Positions 33,891 to 49,800 are shown, counted from the first letter of the stretch. The stretch is 64,000 nucleotides of DNA from Tipula vernalis (GCA_958295665.1 OY282560.1:97069930-97133929), one strand, 5' to 3'. Made by a program: numbers and translations. Notes: a model not told the origin generated them from the letters alone.

Positions 33891-36800
33891 ATATCAACCA
33901 TCGTAATCGGACCATTTTAGATGTTTGTCGCCCAAAAACTTGTGGGCTATAGCACAGTTGATTTTCAATAAAATTGAATTTTCTAAGAAATTTTTAGAAA
34001 TACTCGAGCAATCAAAATGAAAATTGTCACAGCAATTACAGGTCTTGAAACATATTGATAGAGATATCAACCATCGTAATCGGACCATTTTAGATGTTTG
34101 TCGCCCAAAAACTTGTGGGCTATAGCACAGTTGATTTTCAATAAAATTGAATTTTCTAAGAAATGTTTAGAAATAATCGAGCAATCAAAATGAAAATTGT
34201 CACAGCAATTACAGGTCTTGAAACATATTGATAGAGATATCAACCATCGTAATCGGACCATTTTAGATGTTTGTCGCCCAAAAACTTGTGGGCTATAGCA
34301 CAGTTGATTTTCAATAAAATTGAATTTTCTAAGAAATGCTTAGAAATAATCGAGCAATCAAAATGAAAATTGTCACAGCAATTACAGGTCTTGAAACATA
34401 TTGATAGAGATATCAACCATCGTAATCGGACCATTTTAGATGTTTGTCGCCCAAAAACTTGTGGGCTATAGCACAGTTGATTTTCAATAAAATTGAATTT
34501 TCTAAGAAATTTTTAGAAATACTCGAGCAATCAAAATGAAAATTGTCACAGCAATTACAGGTCTTGAAACATATTGATAGAGATATCAACCATCGTAATC
34601 GGACCATTTTAGATGTTTGTCGCCCAAAAACTTGTGGGCTATAGCACAGTTGATTTTCAATAAAATTGAATTTTCTAAGAAATGTTTAGAAATACTCGAG
34701 CAATCAAAATGAAAATTGTCACAGCAATTACAGGTCTTGAAACATATTGATAGAGATATCAACCATCGTAATCGGACCATTTTAGATGTTTGTCGCCCAA
34801 AAACTTGTGGGCTATAGCACAGTTGATTTTCAATAAAATTGAATTTTCTAAGAAATGTTTAGAAATAATCGAGCAATCAAAATGAAAATTGTCACAGCAA
34901 TTACAGGTCCCGTAACCTATTGATAGAGGTATCAACCATCGTAATCGGACCATTTTAGATGTTTGTCGCCCAAAAACTTGTGGGCTATAGCACAGTTGAT
35001 TTTCAATAAAATTGAATTTTCTAAGAAATGTTTAGAAATAATCGAGCAATCAAAATGAAAATTGTCACAGCAATTACAGGTCCCGTAACCTATTGATAGA
35101 GGTATCAACCATCGTAATCGGACCATTTAAGATTTTTGCCGCCCAAAAACTTGTGGGCTATAGCACAGTTGATTTTCAATAAAATTGAATTTTCTAAGAA
35201 ATGTTTAGAAATAATCGAGCAATCAAAATGAAAATTGTCACAGCAATTACAGGTCCCGTAACCTATTGATAGAGGTATCAACCATCGTAATCGGACCATT
35301 TAAGATTTTTGCCGCCCAAAAACTTGTGGGCTATAGCACAGTTGATTTTCAATAAAATTGAATTTTCTAAGAAATGCTTAGAAATAATCGAGCAATCAAA
35401 ATGAAAATTGTCACAGCAATTACAGGTCTTGAAACATATTGATAGAGATATCAACCATCGTAATCGGACCATTTTAGATGTTTGTCGCCCAAAAACTTGT
35501 GGGCTATAGCACAGTTGATTTTCAATAAAATTGAATTTTCTAAGAAATGTTTAGAAATAATCGAGCAATCAAAATGAAAATTGTCACAGCAATTACAGGT
35601 CCCGTAACCTATTGATAGAGGTATCAACCATCGTAATCGGACCATTTTAGATGTTTGTCGCCCAAAAACTTGTGGGCTATAGCACAGTTGATTTTCAATA
35701 AAATTGAATTTTCTAAGAAATTTTTAGAAATACTCGAGCAATCAAAATGAAAATTGTCACAGCAATTACAGGTCTTGAAACATATTGATAGAGATATCAA
35801 CCATCGTAATCGGACCATTTTAGATGTTTGTCGCCCAAAAACTTGTGGGCTATAGCACAGTTGATTTTCAATAAAATTGAATTTTCTAAGAAATGCTTAG
35901 AAATAATCGAGCAATCAAAATGAAAATTGTCACAGCAATTACAGGTCTTGAAACATATTGATAGAGATATCAACCATCGTAATCGGACCATTTTAGATGT
36001 TTGTCGCCCAAAAACTTGTGAGCTATAGCACAGTTGATTTTCAATAAAATTGAATTTTCTAAGAAATGTTTAGAAATAATCAAGCAATCAAAATGAAAAT
36101 TGTCACAGCAATTACAGGTCCCGTAACCTATTGATAGAGGTATCAACCATCGTAATCGGACCATTTAAGATTTTTGCCGCCCAAAAACTTGTGGGCTATA
36201 GCACAGTTGATTTTCAATAAAATTGAATTTTCTAAGAAATGTTTAGAAATAATCGAGCAATCAAAATGAAAATTGTCACAGCAATTACAGGTCCCGTAAC
36301 CTATTGATAGAGGTATCAACCATCGTAATCGGACCATTTTAGATTTTTGCCGCCCAAAAACTTGTGGGCTATAGCACAGTTGATTTTCAATAAAATTGAA
36401 TTTTCTAAGAAATGTTTAGAAATAATCGAGCAATCAAAATGAAAATTGTCACAGCAATTACAGGTCCCGTAACCTATTGATAGAGGTATCAACCATCGTA
36501 ATCGGACCATTTAAGATTTTTGCCGCCCAAAACTTGTGGGCTATAGCACAGTTGATTTTCAATAAAATTGAATTTTCTAAGAAATGCTAAGAAATAATCG
36601 AGCAATCAAAATGAAAATTGTCACAGCAATTACAGGTCCCGTAACCTATTGATAGAGGTATCAACCATCGTAATCGGACCATTTTAGATTTTTGCCGCCC
36701 AAAAACTTGTGGGCTATAGCACAGTTGATTTTCAATAAAATTGAATTTTCTAAGAAATGTTTAGAAATAATCGAGCAATCAAAATGAAAATTGTCACAGC

Positions 36801-39800
36801 AATTACAGGTCCCGTAACCTATTGATAGAGGTATCAACCATCGTAATCGGACCATTTTAGATGTTTGTCGCCCAAAAACTTGTGGGCTATAGCACAGTTG
36901 ATTTTCAATAAAATTGAATTTTCTAAGAAATGTTTAGAAATAATCGAGCAATCAAAATGAAAATTGTCACAGCAATTACAGGTCTTGAAACATATTGATA
37001 GAGATATCAACCATCGTAATCGGACCATTTTAGATGTTTGTCGCCCAAAAACTTGTGGGCTATAGCACAGTTGATTTTCAATAAAATTGAATTTTCTAAG
37101 AAATGTTTAGAAATAATCGAGCAATCAAAATGAAAATTGTCACAGCAATTACAGGTCCCGTAACCTATTGATAGAGGTATCAACCATCGTAATCGGACCA
37201 TTTTAGATGTTTGTCGCCCAAAAACTTGTGGGCTATAGCACAGTTGATTTTCAATAAAATTGAATTTTCTAAGAAATTTTTAGAAATACTCGAGCAATCA
37301 AAATGAAAATTGTCACAGCAATTACAGGTCTTGAAACATATTGATAGAGATATCAACCATCGTAATCGGACCATTTTAGATGTTTGTCGCCCAAAAACTT
37401 GTGGGCTATAGCACAGTTGATTTTCAATAAAATTGAATTTTCTAAGAAATGTTTAGAAATAATCGAGCAATCAAAATGAAAATTGTCACAGCAATTACAG
37501 GTCCCGTAACCTATTGATAGAGGTATCAACCATCGTAATCGGACCATTTTAGATGTTTGTCGCCCAAAAACTTGTGGGCTATAGCACAGTTGATTTTCAA
37601 TAAAATTGAATTTTCTAAGAAATGTTTAGAAATAATCGAGCAATCAAAATGAAAATTGTCACAGCAATTACAGGTCTTGAAACATATTGATAGAGATATC
37701 AACCATCGTAATCGGACCATTTTAGATGTTTGTCGCCCAAAAACTTGTGGGCTATAGCACAGTTGATTTTCAATAAAATTGAATTTTCTAAGAAATGCTT
37801 AGAAATAATCGAGCAATCAAAATGAAAATTGTCACAGCAATTACAGGTCTTGAAACATATTGATAGAGATATCAACCATCGTAATCGGACCATTTTAGAT
37901 GTTTGTCGCCCAAAAACTTGTGGGCTATAGCACAGTTGATTTTCAATAAAATTGAATTTTCTAAGAAATTTTTAGAAATACTCGAGCAATCAAAATGAAA
38001 ATTGTCACAGCAATTACAGGTCTTGAAACATATTGATAGAGATATCAACCATCGTAATCGGACCATTTTAGATGTTTGTCGCCCAAAAACTTGTGGGCTA
38101 TAGCACAGTTGATTTTCAATAAAATTGAATTTTCTAAGAAATGTTTAGAAATACTCGAGCAATCAAAATGAAAATTGTCACAGCAATTACAGGTTTTGAA
38201 ACATATTGATAGAGATATCAACCATCGTAATCGGACCATTTTAGATGTTTGTCGCCCAAAAACTTGTGGGCTATAGCACAGTTGATTTTCAATAAAATTG
38301 AATTTTCTAAGAAATGTTTAGAAATAATCGAGCAATCAAAATGAAAATTGTCACAGCAATTACAGGTCCCGTAACCTATTGATAGAGGTATCAACCATCG
38401 TAATCGGACCATTTTAGATGTTTGTCGCCCAAAAACTTGTGGGCTATAGCACAGTTGATTTTCAATAAAATTGAATTTTCTAAGAAATGTTTAGAAATAA
38501 TCGAGCAATCAAAATGAAAATTGTCACAGCAATTACAGGTCCCGTAACCTATTGATAGAGGTATCAACCATCGTAATCGGACCATTTAAGATTTTTGCCG
38601 CCCAAAAACTTGTGGGCTATAGCACAGTTGATTTTCAATAAAATTGAATTTTCTAAGAAATGTTTAGAAATAATCGAGCAATCAAAATGAAAATTGTCAC
38701 AGCAATTACAGGTCCCGTAACCTATTGATAGAGGTATCAACCATCGTAATCGGACCATTTAAGATTTTTGCCGCCCAAAAACTTGTGGGCTATAGCACAG
38801 TTGATTTTCAATAAAATTGAATTTTCTAAGAAATGCTTAGAAATAATCGAGCAATCAAAATGAAAATTGTCACAGCAATTACAGGTCTTGAAACATATTG
38901 ATAGAGATATCAACCATCGTAATCGGACCATTTTAGATGTTTGTCGCCCAAAAACTTGTGGGCTATAGCACAGTTGATTTTCAATAAAATTGAATTTTCT
39001 AAGAAATGTTTAGAAATAATCGAGCAATCAAAATGAAAATTGTCACAGCAATTACAGGTCCCGTAACCTATTGATAGAGGTATCAACCATCGTAATCGGA
39101 CCATTTTAGATGTTTGTCGCCCAAAAACTTGTGGGCTATAGCACAGTTGATTTTCAATAAAATTGAATTTTCTAAGAAATTTTTAGAAATACTCGAGCAA
39201 TCAAAATGAAAATTGTCACAGCAATTACAGGTCTTGAAACATATTGATAGAGATATCAACCATCGTAATCGGACCATTTTAGATGTTTGTCGCCCAAAAA
39301 CTTGTGGGCTATAGCACAGTTGATTTTCAATAAAATTGAATTTTCTAAGAAATGCTTAGAAATAATCGAGCAATCAAAATGAAAATTGTCACAGCAATTA
39401 CAGGTCTTGAAACATATTGATAGAGATATCAACCATCGTAATCGGACCATTTTAGATGTTTGTCGCCCAAAAACTTGTGGGCTATAGCACAGTTGATTTT
39501 CAATAAAATTGAATTTTCTAAGAAATGTTTAGAAATAATCGAGCAATCAAAATGAAAATTGTCACAGCAATTACAGGTCCCGTAACCTATTGATAGAGGT
39601 ATCAACCATCGTAATCGGACCATTTAAGATTTTTGCCGCCCAAAAACTTGTGGGCTATAGCACAGTTGATTTTCAATAAAATTGAATTTTCTAAGAAATG
39701 TTTAGAAATAATCGAGCAATCAAAATGAAAATTGTCACAGCAATTACAGGTCCCGTAACCTATTGATAGAGGTATCAACCATCGTAATCGGACCATTTTA

Positions 39801-40811
39801 GATTTTTGCCGCCCAAAAACTTGTGGGCTATAGCACAGTTGATTTTCAATAAAATTGAATTTTCTAAGAAATGTTTAGAAATAATCGAGCAATCAAAATG
39901 AAAATTGTCACAGCAATTACAGGTCCCGTAACCTATTGATAGAGGTATCAACCATCGTAATCGGACCATTTAAGATTTTTGCCGCCCAAAACTTGTGGGC
40001 TATAGCACAGTTGATTTTCAATAAAATTGAATTTTCTAAGAAATGCTAAGAAATAATCGAGCAATCAAAATGAAAATTGTCACAGCAATTACAGGTCCCG
40101 TAACCTATTGATAGAGGTATCAACCATCGTAATCGGACCATTTTAGATTTTTGCCGCCCAAAAACTTGTGGGCTATAGCACAGTTGATTTTCAATAAAAT
40201 TGAATTTTCTAAGAAATGTTTAGAAATAATCGAGCAATCAAAATGAAAATTGTCACAGCAATTACAGGTCCCGTAACCTATTGATAGAGGTATCAACCAT
40301 CGTAATCGGACCATTTTAGATTTTTGCCGCCCAAAAACTTGTGGGCTATAGCACAGTTGATTTTCAATAAAATTGAATTTTCTAAGAAATGCTTAGAAAT
40401 AATCGAGCAATCAAAATGAAAATTGTCACAGCAATTACAGGTCTTGAAACATATTGATAGAGATATCAACCATCGTAATCGGACCATTTTAGATGTTTGT
40501 CGCCCAAAAACTTGTGGGCTATAGCACAGTTGATTTTCAATAAAATTGAATTTTCTAAGAAATGTTTAGAAATAATCGAGCAATCAAAATGAAAATTGTC
40601 ACAGCAATTACAGGTCCCGTAACCTATTGATAGAGGTATCAACCATCGTAATCGGACCATTTTAGATGTTTGTCGCCCAAAAACTTGTGGGCTATAGCAC
40701 AGTTGATTTTCAATAAAATTGAATTTTCTAAGAAATGTTTAGAAATAATCGAGCAATCAAAATGAAAATTGTCACAGCAATTACAGGTCCCGTAACCTAT
40801 TGATAGAGGTA
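33891..40811. repeat. Satellite zone 2: GGTCTTGAAACATATTG / GATGTTTGTCGCC variants
   Basis: Units of two main kinds: one with GGTCTTGAAACATATTGATA and one with GGTCCCGTAACCTATTGATA. Many carry GATGTTTGTCGCCC, a combination not seen after about 40.7 kb. This zone contains the 3,459-bp (20-unit) higher-order duplication. Confidence 0.85.
34067..40290. repeat. 3,459-bp higher-order repeat (20 satellite units), two copies
   Basis: The order of unit variants from 34067 to about 36830 is repeated from 37526 to about 40290 at a constant offset of 3,459 bp (19 x 173 + 172). Shared private marks include the 172-bp unit and the GAAATGCTAAGAAATA change (ATGCTAAG at 36583 and 40042). The similarity weakens after 36834/40293. 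Confidence 0.8.
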
Positions 40812-43800
40812 TCAACCATCGTAATCGGACCATTTTAGATTTTTGCCGCCCAAAAACTTGTGGGCTATAGCACAGTTGATTTTCAATAAAATTGAATTTT
40901 CTAAGAAATGTTTAGAAATAATCGAAAAATTCAAATTGTCACAGCAATTACAGGTCCCAAAACCTATTGATAGAGATATCAACCAATGTAATCGGAGCAT
41001 TTTAGATGTTTGCCGCCCAAAAACTTGTGGGCTATAGCACAGTTGATTTTCAATAAAATTGAATTTTCTAAGAAATGTTTAGAAATAATCGAGCAATCAA
41101 AATGAAAATTGTCACAGCAATTACAGGTCCCGTAACCTATTGATAGAGGTATCAACCATCGTAATCGGACCATTTTAGATTTTTGCCGCCCAAAAACTTG
41201 TGGGCTATAGCACAGTTGATTTTCAATAAAATTGAATTTTCTAAGAAATGCTTAGAAATAATCGAGCAATCAAAATGAAAATTGTCACAGCAATTACAGG
41301 TCCCGTAACCTATTGATAGAGGTATCAACCATCGTAATCGGACCATTTTAGATTTTTGCCGCCCAAAAACTTGTGGGCTATAGCACAGTTGATTTTCAAT
41401 AAAATTGAATTTTCTAAGAAATGCTTAGAAATAATCGAGCAATCAAAATGAAAATTGTCACAGCAATTACAGGTCCCGTAACCTATTGATAGAGGTATCA
41501 ACCATCGTAATCGGACCATTTAAGATTTTTGCCGCCCAAAACTTGTGGGCTATAGCACAGTTGATTTTCAATAAAATTGAATTTTCTAAGAAATGTTTAG
41601 AAATAATCGAGCAATCAAAATGAAAATTGTCACAGCAATTACAGGTCCCGTAACCTATTGATAGAGGTATCAACCATCGTAATCGGACCATTTTAGATTT
41701 TTGCCGCCCAAAAACTTGTGGGCTATAGCACAGTTGATTTTCAATAAAATTGAATTTTCTAAGAAATGTTTAGAAATACTCGAGCAATCAAAATTCAAAT
41801 TGTCACAGCAATTACAGGTCCCAAAACCTATTGATAGAGATATCAACCAATGTAATCGGAGCATTTTAGATGTTTGCCGCCCAAAAACTTGTGGGCTATA
41901 GCACAGTTGATTTTCAATAAAATTGAATTTTCTAAGAAATGTTTAGAAATAATCGAGCAATCAAAATGAAAATTGTCACAGCAATTACAGGTCCCGTAAC
42001 CTATTGATAGAGGTATCAACCATCGTAATCGGACCATTTTAGATTTTTGCCGCCCAAAAACTTGTGGGCTATAGCACAGTTGATTTTCAATAAAATTGAA
42101 TTTTCTAAGAAATGTTTAGAAATACTCGAGCAATCAAAATTCAAATTGTCACAGCAATTACAGGTCCCAAAACCTATTGATAGAGATATCAACCAATGTA
42201 ATCGGAGCATTTTAGATGTTTGCCGCCCAAAAACTTGTGGGCTATAGCACAGTTGATTTTCAATAAAATTGAATTTTCTAAGAAATGTTTAGAAATAATC
42301 GAGCAATCAAAATGAAAATTGTCACAGCAATTACAGGTCCCGTAACCTATTGATAGAGGTATCAACCATCGTAATCGGACCATTTTAGATTTTTGCCGCC
42401 CAAAAACTTGTGGGCTATAGCACAGTTGATTTTCAATAAAATTGAATTTTCTAAGAAATGCTTAGAAATAATCGAGCAATCAAAATGAAAATTGTCACAG
42501 CAATTACAGGTCCCGTAACCTATTGATAGAGGTATCAACCATCGTAATCGGACCATTTTAGATTTTTGCCGCCCAAAAACTTGTGGGCTATAGCACAGTT
42601 GATTTTCAATAAAATTGAATTTTCTAAGAAATGTTTAGAAATACTCGAGCAATCAAAATTCAAATTGTCACAGCAATTACAGGTCCCAAAACCTATTGAT
42701 AGAGATATCAACCAATGTAATCGGAGCATTTTAGATGTTTGCCGCCCAAAAACTTGTGGGCTATAGCACAGTTGATTTTCAATAAAATTGAATTTTCTAA
42801 GAAATGTTTAGAAATAATCGAGCAATCAAAATGAAAATTGTCACAGCAATTACAGGTCCCGTAACCTATTGATAGAGGTATCAACCATCGTAATCGGACC
42901 ATTTTAGATTTTTGCCGCCCAAAAACTTGTGGGCTATAGCACAGTTGATTTTCAATAAAATTGAATTTTCTAAGAAATGCTTAGAAATAATCGAGCAATC
43001 AAAATGAAAATTGTCACAGCAATTACAGGTCCCGTAACCTATTGATAGAGGTATCAACCATCGTAATCGGACCATTTTAGATTTTTGCCGCCCAAAAACT
43101 TGTGGGCTATAGCACAGTTGATTTTCAATAAAATTGAATTTTCTAAGAAATGTTTAGAAATACTCGAGCAATCAAAATTCAAATTGTCACAGCAATTACA
43201 GGTCCCAAAACCTATTGATAGAGATATCAACCAATGTAATCGGAGCATTTTAGATGTTTGCCGCCCAAAAACTTGTGGGCTATAGCACAGTTGATTTTCA
43301 ATAAAATTGAATTTTCTAAGAAATGTTTAGAAATAATCGAGCAATCAAAATGAAAATTGTCACAGCAATTACAGGTCCCGTAACCTATTGATAGAGGTAT
43401 CAACCATCGTAATCGGACCATTTTAGATTTTTGCCGCCCAAAAACTTGTGGGCTATAGCACAGTTGATTTTCAATAAAATTGAATTTTCTAAGAAATGTT
43501 TAGAAATACTCGAGCAATCAAAATTCAAATTGTCACAGCAATTACAGGTCCCAAAACCTATTGATAGAGATATCAACCAATGTAATCGGAGCATTTTAGA
43601 TGTTTGCCGCCCAAAAACTTGTGGGCTATAGCACAGTTGATTTTCAATAAAATTGAATTTTCTAAGAAATGTTTAGAAATAATCGAGCAATCAAAATGAA
43701 AATTGTCACAGCAATTACAGGTCCCGTAACCTATTGATAGAGGTATCAACCATCGTAATCGGACCATTTTAGATTTTTGCCGCCCAAAAACTTGTGGGCT

Positions 43801-46800
43801 ATAGCACAGTTGATTTTCAATAAAATTGAATTTTCTAAGAAATGTTTAGAAATACTCGAGCAATCAAAATTCAAATTGTCACAGCAATTACAGGTCCCAA
43901 AACCTATTGATAGAGATATCAACCAATGTAATCGGAGCATTTTAGATGTTTGCCGCCCAAAAACTTGTGGGCTATAGCACAGTTGATTTTCAATAAAATT
44001 GAATTTTCTAAGAAATGCTTAGAAATAATCGAGCAATCAAAATGAAAATTGTCACAGCAATTACAGGTCCCGTAACCTATTGATAGAGGTATCAACCATC
44101 GTAATCGGACCATTTTAGATTTTTGCCGCCCAAAAACTTGTGGGCTATAGCACAGTTGATTTTCAATAAAATTGAATTTTCTAAGAAATGTTTAGAAATA
44201 CTCGAGCAATCAAAATTCAAATTGTCACAGCAATTACAGGTCCCAAAACCTATTGATAGAGATATCAACCAATGTAATCGGAGCATTTTAGATGTTTGCC
44301 GCCCAAAAACTTGTGGGCTATAGCACAGTTGATTTTCAATAAAATTGAATTTTCTAAGAAATGTTTAGAAATAATCGAGCAATCAAAATGAAAATTGTCA
44401 CAGCAATTACAGGTCCCGTAACCTATTGATAGAGGTATCAACCATCGTAATCGGACCATTTTAGATTTTTGCCGCCCAAAAACTTGTGGGCTATAGCACA
44501 GTTGATTTTCAATAAAATTGAATTTTCTAAGAAATGTTTAGAAATAATCGAGCAATCAAAATGAAAATTGTCACAGCAATTACAGGTCCCGTAACCTATT
44601 GATAGAGGTATCAACCATCGTAATCGGACCATTTTAGATTTTTGCCGCCCAAAAACTTGTGGGCTATAGCACAGTTGATTTTCAATAAAATTGAATTTTC
44701 TAAGAAATGTTTAGAAATACTCGAGCAATCAAAATTCAAATTGTCACAGCAATTACAGGTCCCAAAACCTATTGATAGAGATATCAACCAATGTAATCGG
44801 AGCATTTTAGATGTTTGCCGCCCAAAAACTTGTGGGCTATAGCACAGTTGATTTTCAATAAAATTGAATTTTCTAAGAAATGTTTAGAAATAATCGAGCA
44901 ATCAAAATGAAAATTGTCACAGCAATTACAGGTCCCGTAACCTATTGATAGAGGTATCAACCATCGTAATCGGACCATTTTAGATTTTTGCCGCCCAAAA
45001 ACTTGTGGGCTATAGCACAGTTGATTTTCAATAAAATTGAATTTTCTAAGAAATGTTTAGAAATACTCGAGCAATCAAAATTCAAATTGTCACAGCAATT
45101 ACAGGTCCCAAAACCTATTGATAGAGATATCAACCAATGTAATCGGAGCATTTTAGATGTTTGCCGCCCAAAAACTTGTGGGCTATAGCACAGTTGATTT
45201 TCAATAAAATTGAATTTTCTAAGAAATGTTTAGAAATAATCGAGCAATCAAAATGAAAATTGTCACAGCAATTACAGGTCCCGTAACCTATTGATAGAGG
45301 TATCAACCATCGTAATCGGACCATTTTAGATTTTTGCCGCCCAAAAACTTGTGGGCTATAGCACAGTTGATTTTCAATAAAATTGAATTTTCTAAGAAAT
45401 GCTTAGAAATAATCGAGCAATCAAAATGAAAATTGTCACAGCAATTACAGGTCCCGTAACCTATTGATAGAGGTATCAACCATCGTAATCGGACCATTTT
45501 AGATTTTTGCCGCCCAAAAACTTGTGGGCTATAGCACAGTTGATTTTCAATAAAATTGAATTTTCTAAGAAATGCTTAGAAATAATCGAGCAATCAAAAT
45601 GAAAATTGTCACAGCAATTACAGGTCCCGTAACCTATTGATAGAGGTATCAACCATCGTAATCGGACCATTTAAGATTTTTGCCGCCCAAAACTTGTGGG
45701 CTATAGCACAGTTGATTTTCAATAAAATTGAATTTTCTAAGAAATGTTTAGAAATAATCGAGCAATCAAAATGAAAATTGTCACAGCAATTACAGGTCCC
45801 GTAACCTATTGATAGAGGTATCAACCATCGTAATCGGACCATTTTAGATTTTTGCCGCCCAAAAACTTGTGGGCTATAGCACAGTTGATTTTCAATAAAA
45901 TTGAATTTTCTAAGAAATGTTTAGAAATACTCGAGCAATCAAAATTCAAATTGTCACAGCAATTACAGGTCCCAAAACCTATTGATAGAGATATCAACCA
46001 ATGTAATCGGAGCATTTTAGATGTTTGCCGCCCAAAAACTTGTGGGCTATAGCACAGTTGATTTTCAATAAAATTGAATTTTCTAAGAAATGTTTAGAAA
46101 TAATCGAGCAATCAAAATGAAAATTGTCACAGCAATTACAGGTCCCGTAACCTATTGATAGAGGTATCAACCATCGTAATCGGACCATTTTAGATTTTTG
46201 CCGCCCAAAAACTTGTGGGCTATAGCACAGTTGATTTTCAATAAAATTGAATTTTCTAAGAAATGTTTAGAAATACTCGAGCAATCAAAATTCAAATTGT
46301 CACAGCAATTACAGGTCCCAAAACCTATTGATAGAGATATCAACCAATGTAATCGGAGCATTTTAGATGTTTGCCGCCCAAAAACTTGTGGGCTATAGCA
46401 CAGTTGATTTTCAATAAAATTGAATTTTCTAAGAAATGTTTAGAAATAATCGAGCAATCAAAATGAAAATTGTCACAGCAATTACAGGTCCCGTAACCTA
46501 TTGATAGAGGTATCAACCATCGTAATCGGACCATTTTAGATTTTTGCCGCCCAAAAACTTGTGGGCTATAGCACAGTTGATTTTCAATAAAATTGAATTT
46601 TCTAAGAAATGTTTAGAAATACTCGAGCAATCAAAATTCAAATTGTCACAGCAATTACAGGTCCCAAAACCTATTGATAGAGATATCAACCAATGTAATC
46701 GGAGCATTTTAGATGTTTGCCGCCCAAAAACTTGTGGGCTATAGCACAGTTGATTTTCAATAAAATTGAATTTTCTAAGAAATGTTTAGAAATAATCGAG

Positions 46801-49800
46801 CAATCAAAATGAAAATTGTCACAGCAATTACAGGTCCCGTAACCTATTGATAGAGGTATCAACCATCGTAATCGGACCATTTTAGATTTTTGCCGCCCAA
46901 AAACTTGTGGGCTATAGCACAGTTGATTTTCAATAAAATTGAATTTTCTAAGAAATGCTTAGAAATAATCGAGCAATCAAAATGAAAATTGTCACAGCAA
47001 TTACAGGTCCCGTAACCTATTGATAGAGGTATCAACCATCGTAATCGGACCATTTAAGATTTTTGCCGCCCAAAACTTGTGGGCTATAGCACAGTTGATT
47101 TTCAATAAAATTGAATTTTCTAAGAAATGTTTAGAAATAATCGAGCAATCAAAATGAAAATTGTCACAGCAATTACAGGTCCCGTAACCTATTGATAGAG
47201 GTATCAACCATCGTAATCGGACCATTTTAGATTTTTGCCGCCCAAAAACTTGTGGGCTATAGCACAGTTGATTTTCAATAAAATTGAATTTTCTAAGAAA
47301 TGTTTAGAAATACTCGAGCAATCAAAATTCAAATTGTCACAGCAATTACAGGTCCCAAAACCTATTGATAGAGATATCAACCAATGTAATCGGAGCATTT
47401 TAGATGTTTGCCGCCCAAAAACTTGTGGGCTATAGCACAGTTGATTTTCAATAAAATTGAATTTTCTAAGAAATGTTTAGAAATAATCGAGCAATCAAAA
47501 TGAAAATTGTCACAGCAATTACAGGTCCCGTAACCTATTGATAGAGGTATCAACCATCGTAATCGGACCATTTTAGATTTTTGCCGCCCAAAAACTTGTG
47601 GGCTATAGCACAGTTGATTTTCAATAAAATTGAATTTTCTAAGAAATGTTTAGAAATACTCGAGCAATCAAAATTCAAATTGTCACAGCAATTACAGGTC
47701 CCAAAACCTATTGATAGAGATATCAACCAATGTAATCGGAGCATTTTAGATGTTTGCCGCCCAAAAACTTGTGGGCTATAGCACAGTTGATTTTCAATAA
47801 AATTGAATTTTCTAAGAAATGTTTAGAAATAATCGAGCAATCAAAATGAAAATTGTCACAGCAATTACAGGTCCCGTAACCTATTGATAGAGGTATCAAC
47901 CATCGTAATCGGACCATTTTAGATTTTTGCCGCCCAAAAACTTGTGGGCTATAGCACAGTTGATTTTCAATAAAATTGAATTTTCTAAGAAATGTTTAGA
48001 AATACTCGAGCAATCAAAATGAAAATTGTCACAGCAATTACAGGTCCCGTAACCTATTGATAGAGATATCAACCAATGTAATCGGAGCATTTTAGATGTT
48101 TGCCGCCCAAAAACTTGTGGGCTATAGCACAGTTGATTTTCAATAAAATTGAATTTTCTAAGAAATGTTTAGAAATAATCGAGCAATCAAAATGAAAATT
48201 GTCACAGCAATTACAGGTCCCGTAACCTATTGATAGAGGTATCAACCATCGTAATCGGACCATTTTAGATTTTTGCCGCCCAAAAACTTGTGGGCTATAG
48301 CACAGTTGATTTTCAATAAAATTGAATTTTCTAAGAAATGCTTAGAAATAATCGAGCAATCAAAATGAAAATTGTCACAGCAATTACAGGTCCCGTAACC
48401 TATTGATAGAGGTATCAACCATCGTAATCGGACCATTTAAGATTTTTGCCGCCCAAAACTTGTGGGCTATAGCACAGTTGATTTTCAATAAAATTGAATT
48501 TTCTAAGAAATGTTTAGAAATAATCGAGCAATCAAAATGAAAATTGTCACAGCAATTACAGGTCCCGTAACCTATTGATAGAGGTATCAACCATCGTAAT
48601 CGGACCATTTTAGATTTTTGCCGCCCAAAAACTTGTGGGCTATAGCACAGTTGATTTTCAATAAAATTGAATTTTCTAAGAAATGTTTAGAAATACTCGA
48701 GCAATCAAAATTCAAATTGTCACAGCAATTACAGGTCCCAAAACCTATTGATAGAGATATCAACCAATGTAATCGGAGCATTTTAGATGTTTGCCGCCCA
48801 AAAACTTGTGGGCTATAGCACAGTTGATTTTCAATAAAATTGAATTTTCTAAGAAATGTTTAGAAATAATCGAGCAATCAAAATGAAAATTGTCACAGCA
48901 ATTACAGGTCCCGTAACCTATTGATAGAGGTATCAACCATCGTAATCGGACCATTTTAGATTTTTGCCGCCCAAAAACTTGTGGGCTATAGCACAGTTGA
49001 TTTTCAATAAAATTGAATTTTCTAAGAAATGCTTAGAAATAATCGAGCAATCAAAATGAAAATTGTCACAGCAATTACAGGTCCCGTAACCTATTGATAG
49101 AGGTATCAACCATCGTAATCGGACCATTTAAGATTTTTGCCGCCCAAAACTTGTGGGCTATAGCACAGTTGATTTTCAATAAAATTGAATTTTCTAAGAA
49201 ATGTTTAGAAATAATCGAGCAATCAAAATGAAAATTGTCACAGCAATTACAGGTCCCGTAACCTATTGATAGAGGTATCAACCATCGTAATCGGACCATT
49301 TTAGATTTTTTGCCGCCCAAAAACTTGTGGGCTATAGCACAGTTGATTTTCAATAAAATTGAATTTTCTAAGAAATGTTTAGAAATACTCGAGCAATCAA
49401 AATTCAAATTGTCACAGCAATTACAGGTCCCAAAACCTATTGATAGAGATATCAACCAATGTAATCGGAGCATTTTAGATGTTTGCCGCCCAAAAACTTG
49501 TGGGCTATAGCACAGTTGATTTTCAATAAAATTGAATTTTCTAAGAAATGTTTAGAAATAATCGAGCAATCAAAATGAAAATTGTCACAGCAATTACAGG
49601 TCCCGTAACCTATTGATAGAGGTATCAACCATCGTAATCGGACCATTTTAGATTTTTGCCGCCCAAAAACTTGTGGGCTATAGCACAGTTGATTTTCAAT
49701 AAAATTGAATTTTCTAAGAAATGCTTAGAAATAATCGAGCAATCAAAATGAAAATTGTCACAGCAATTACAGGTCCCGTAACCTATTGATAGAGGTATCA

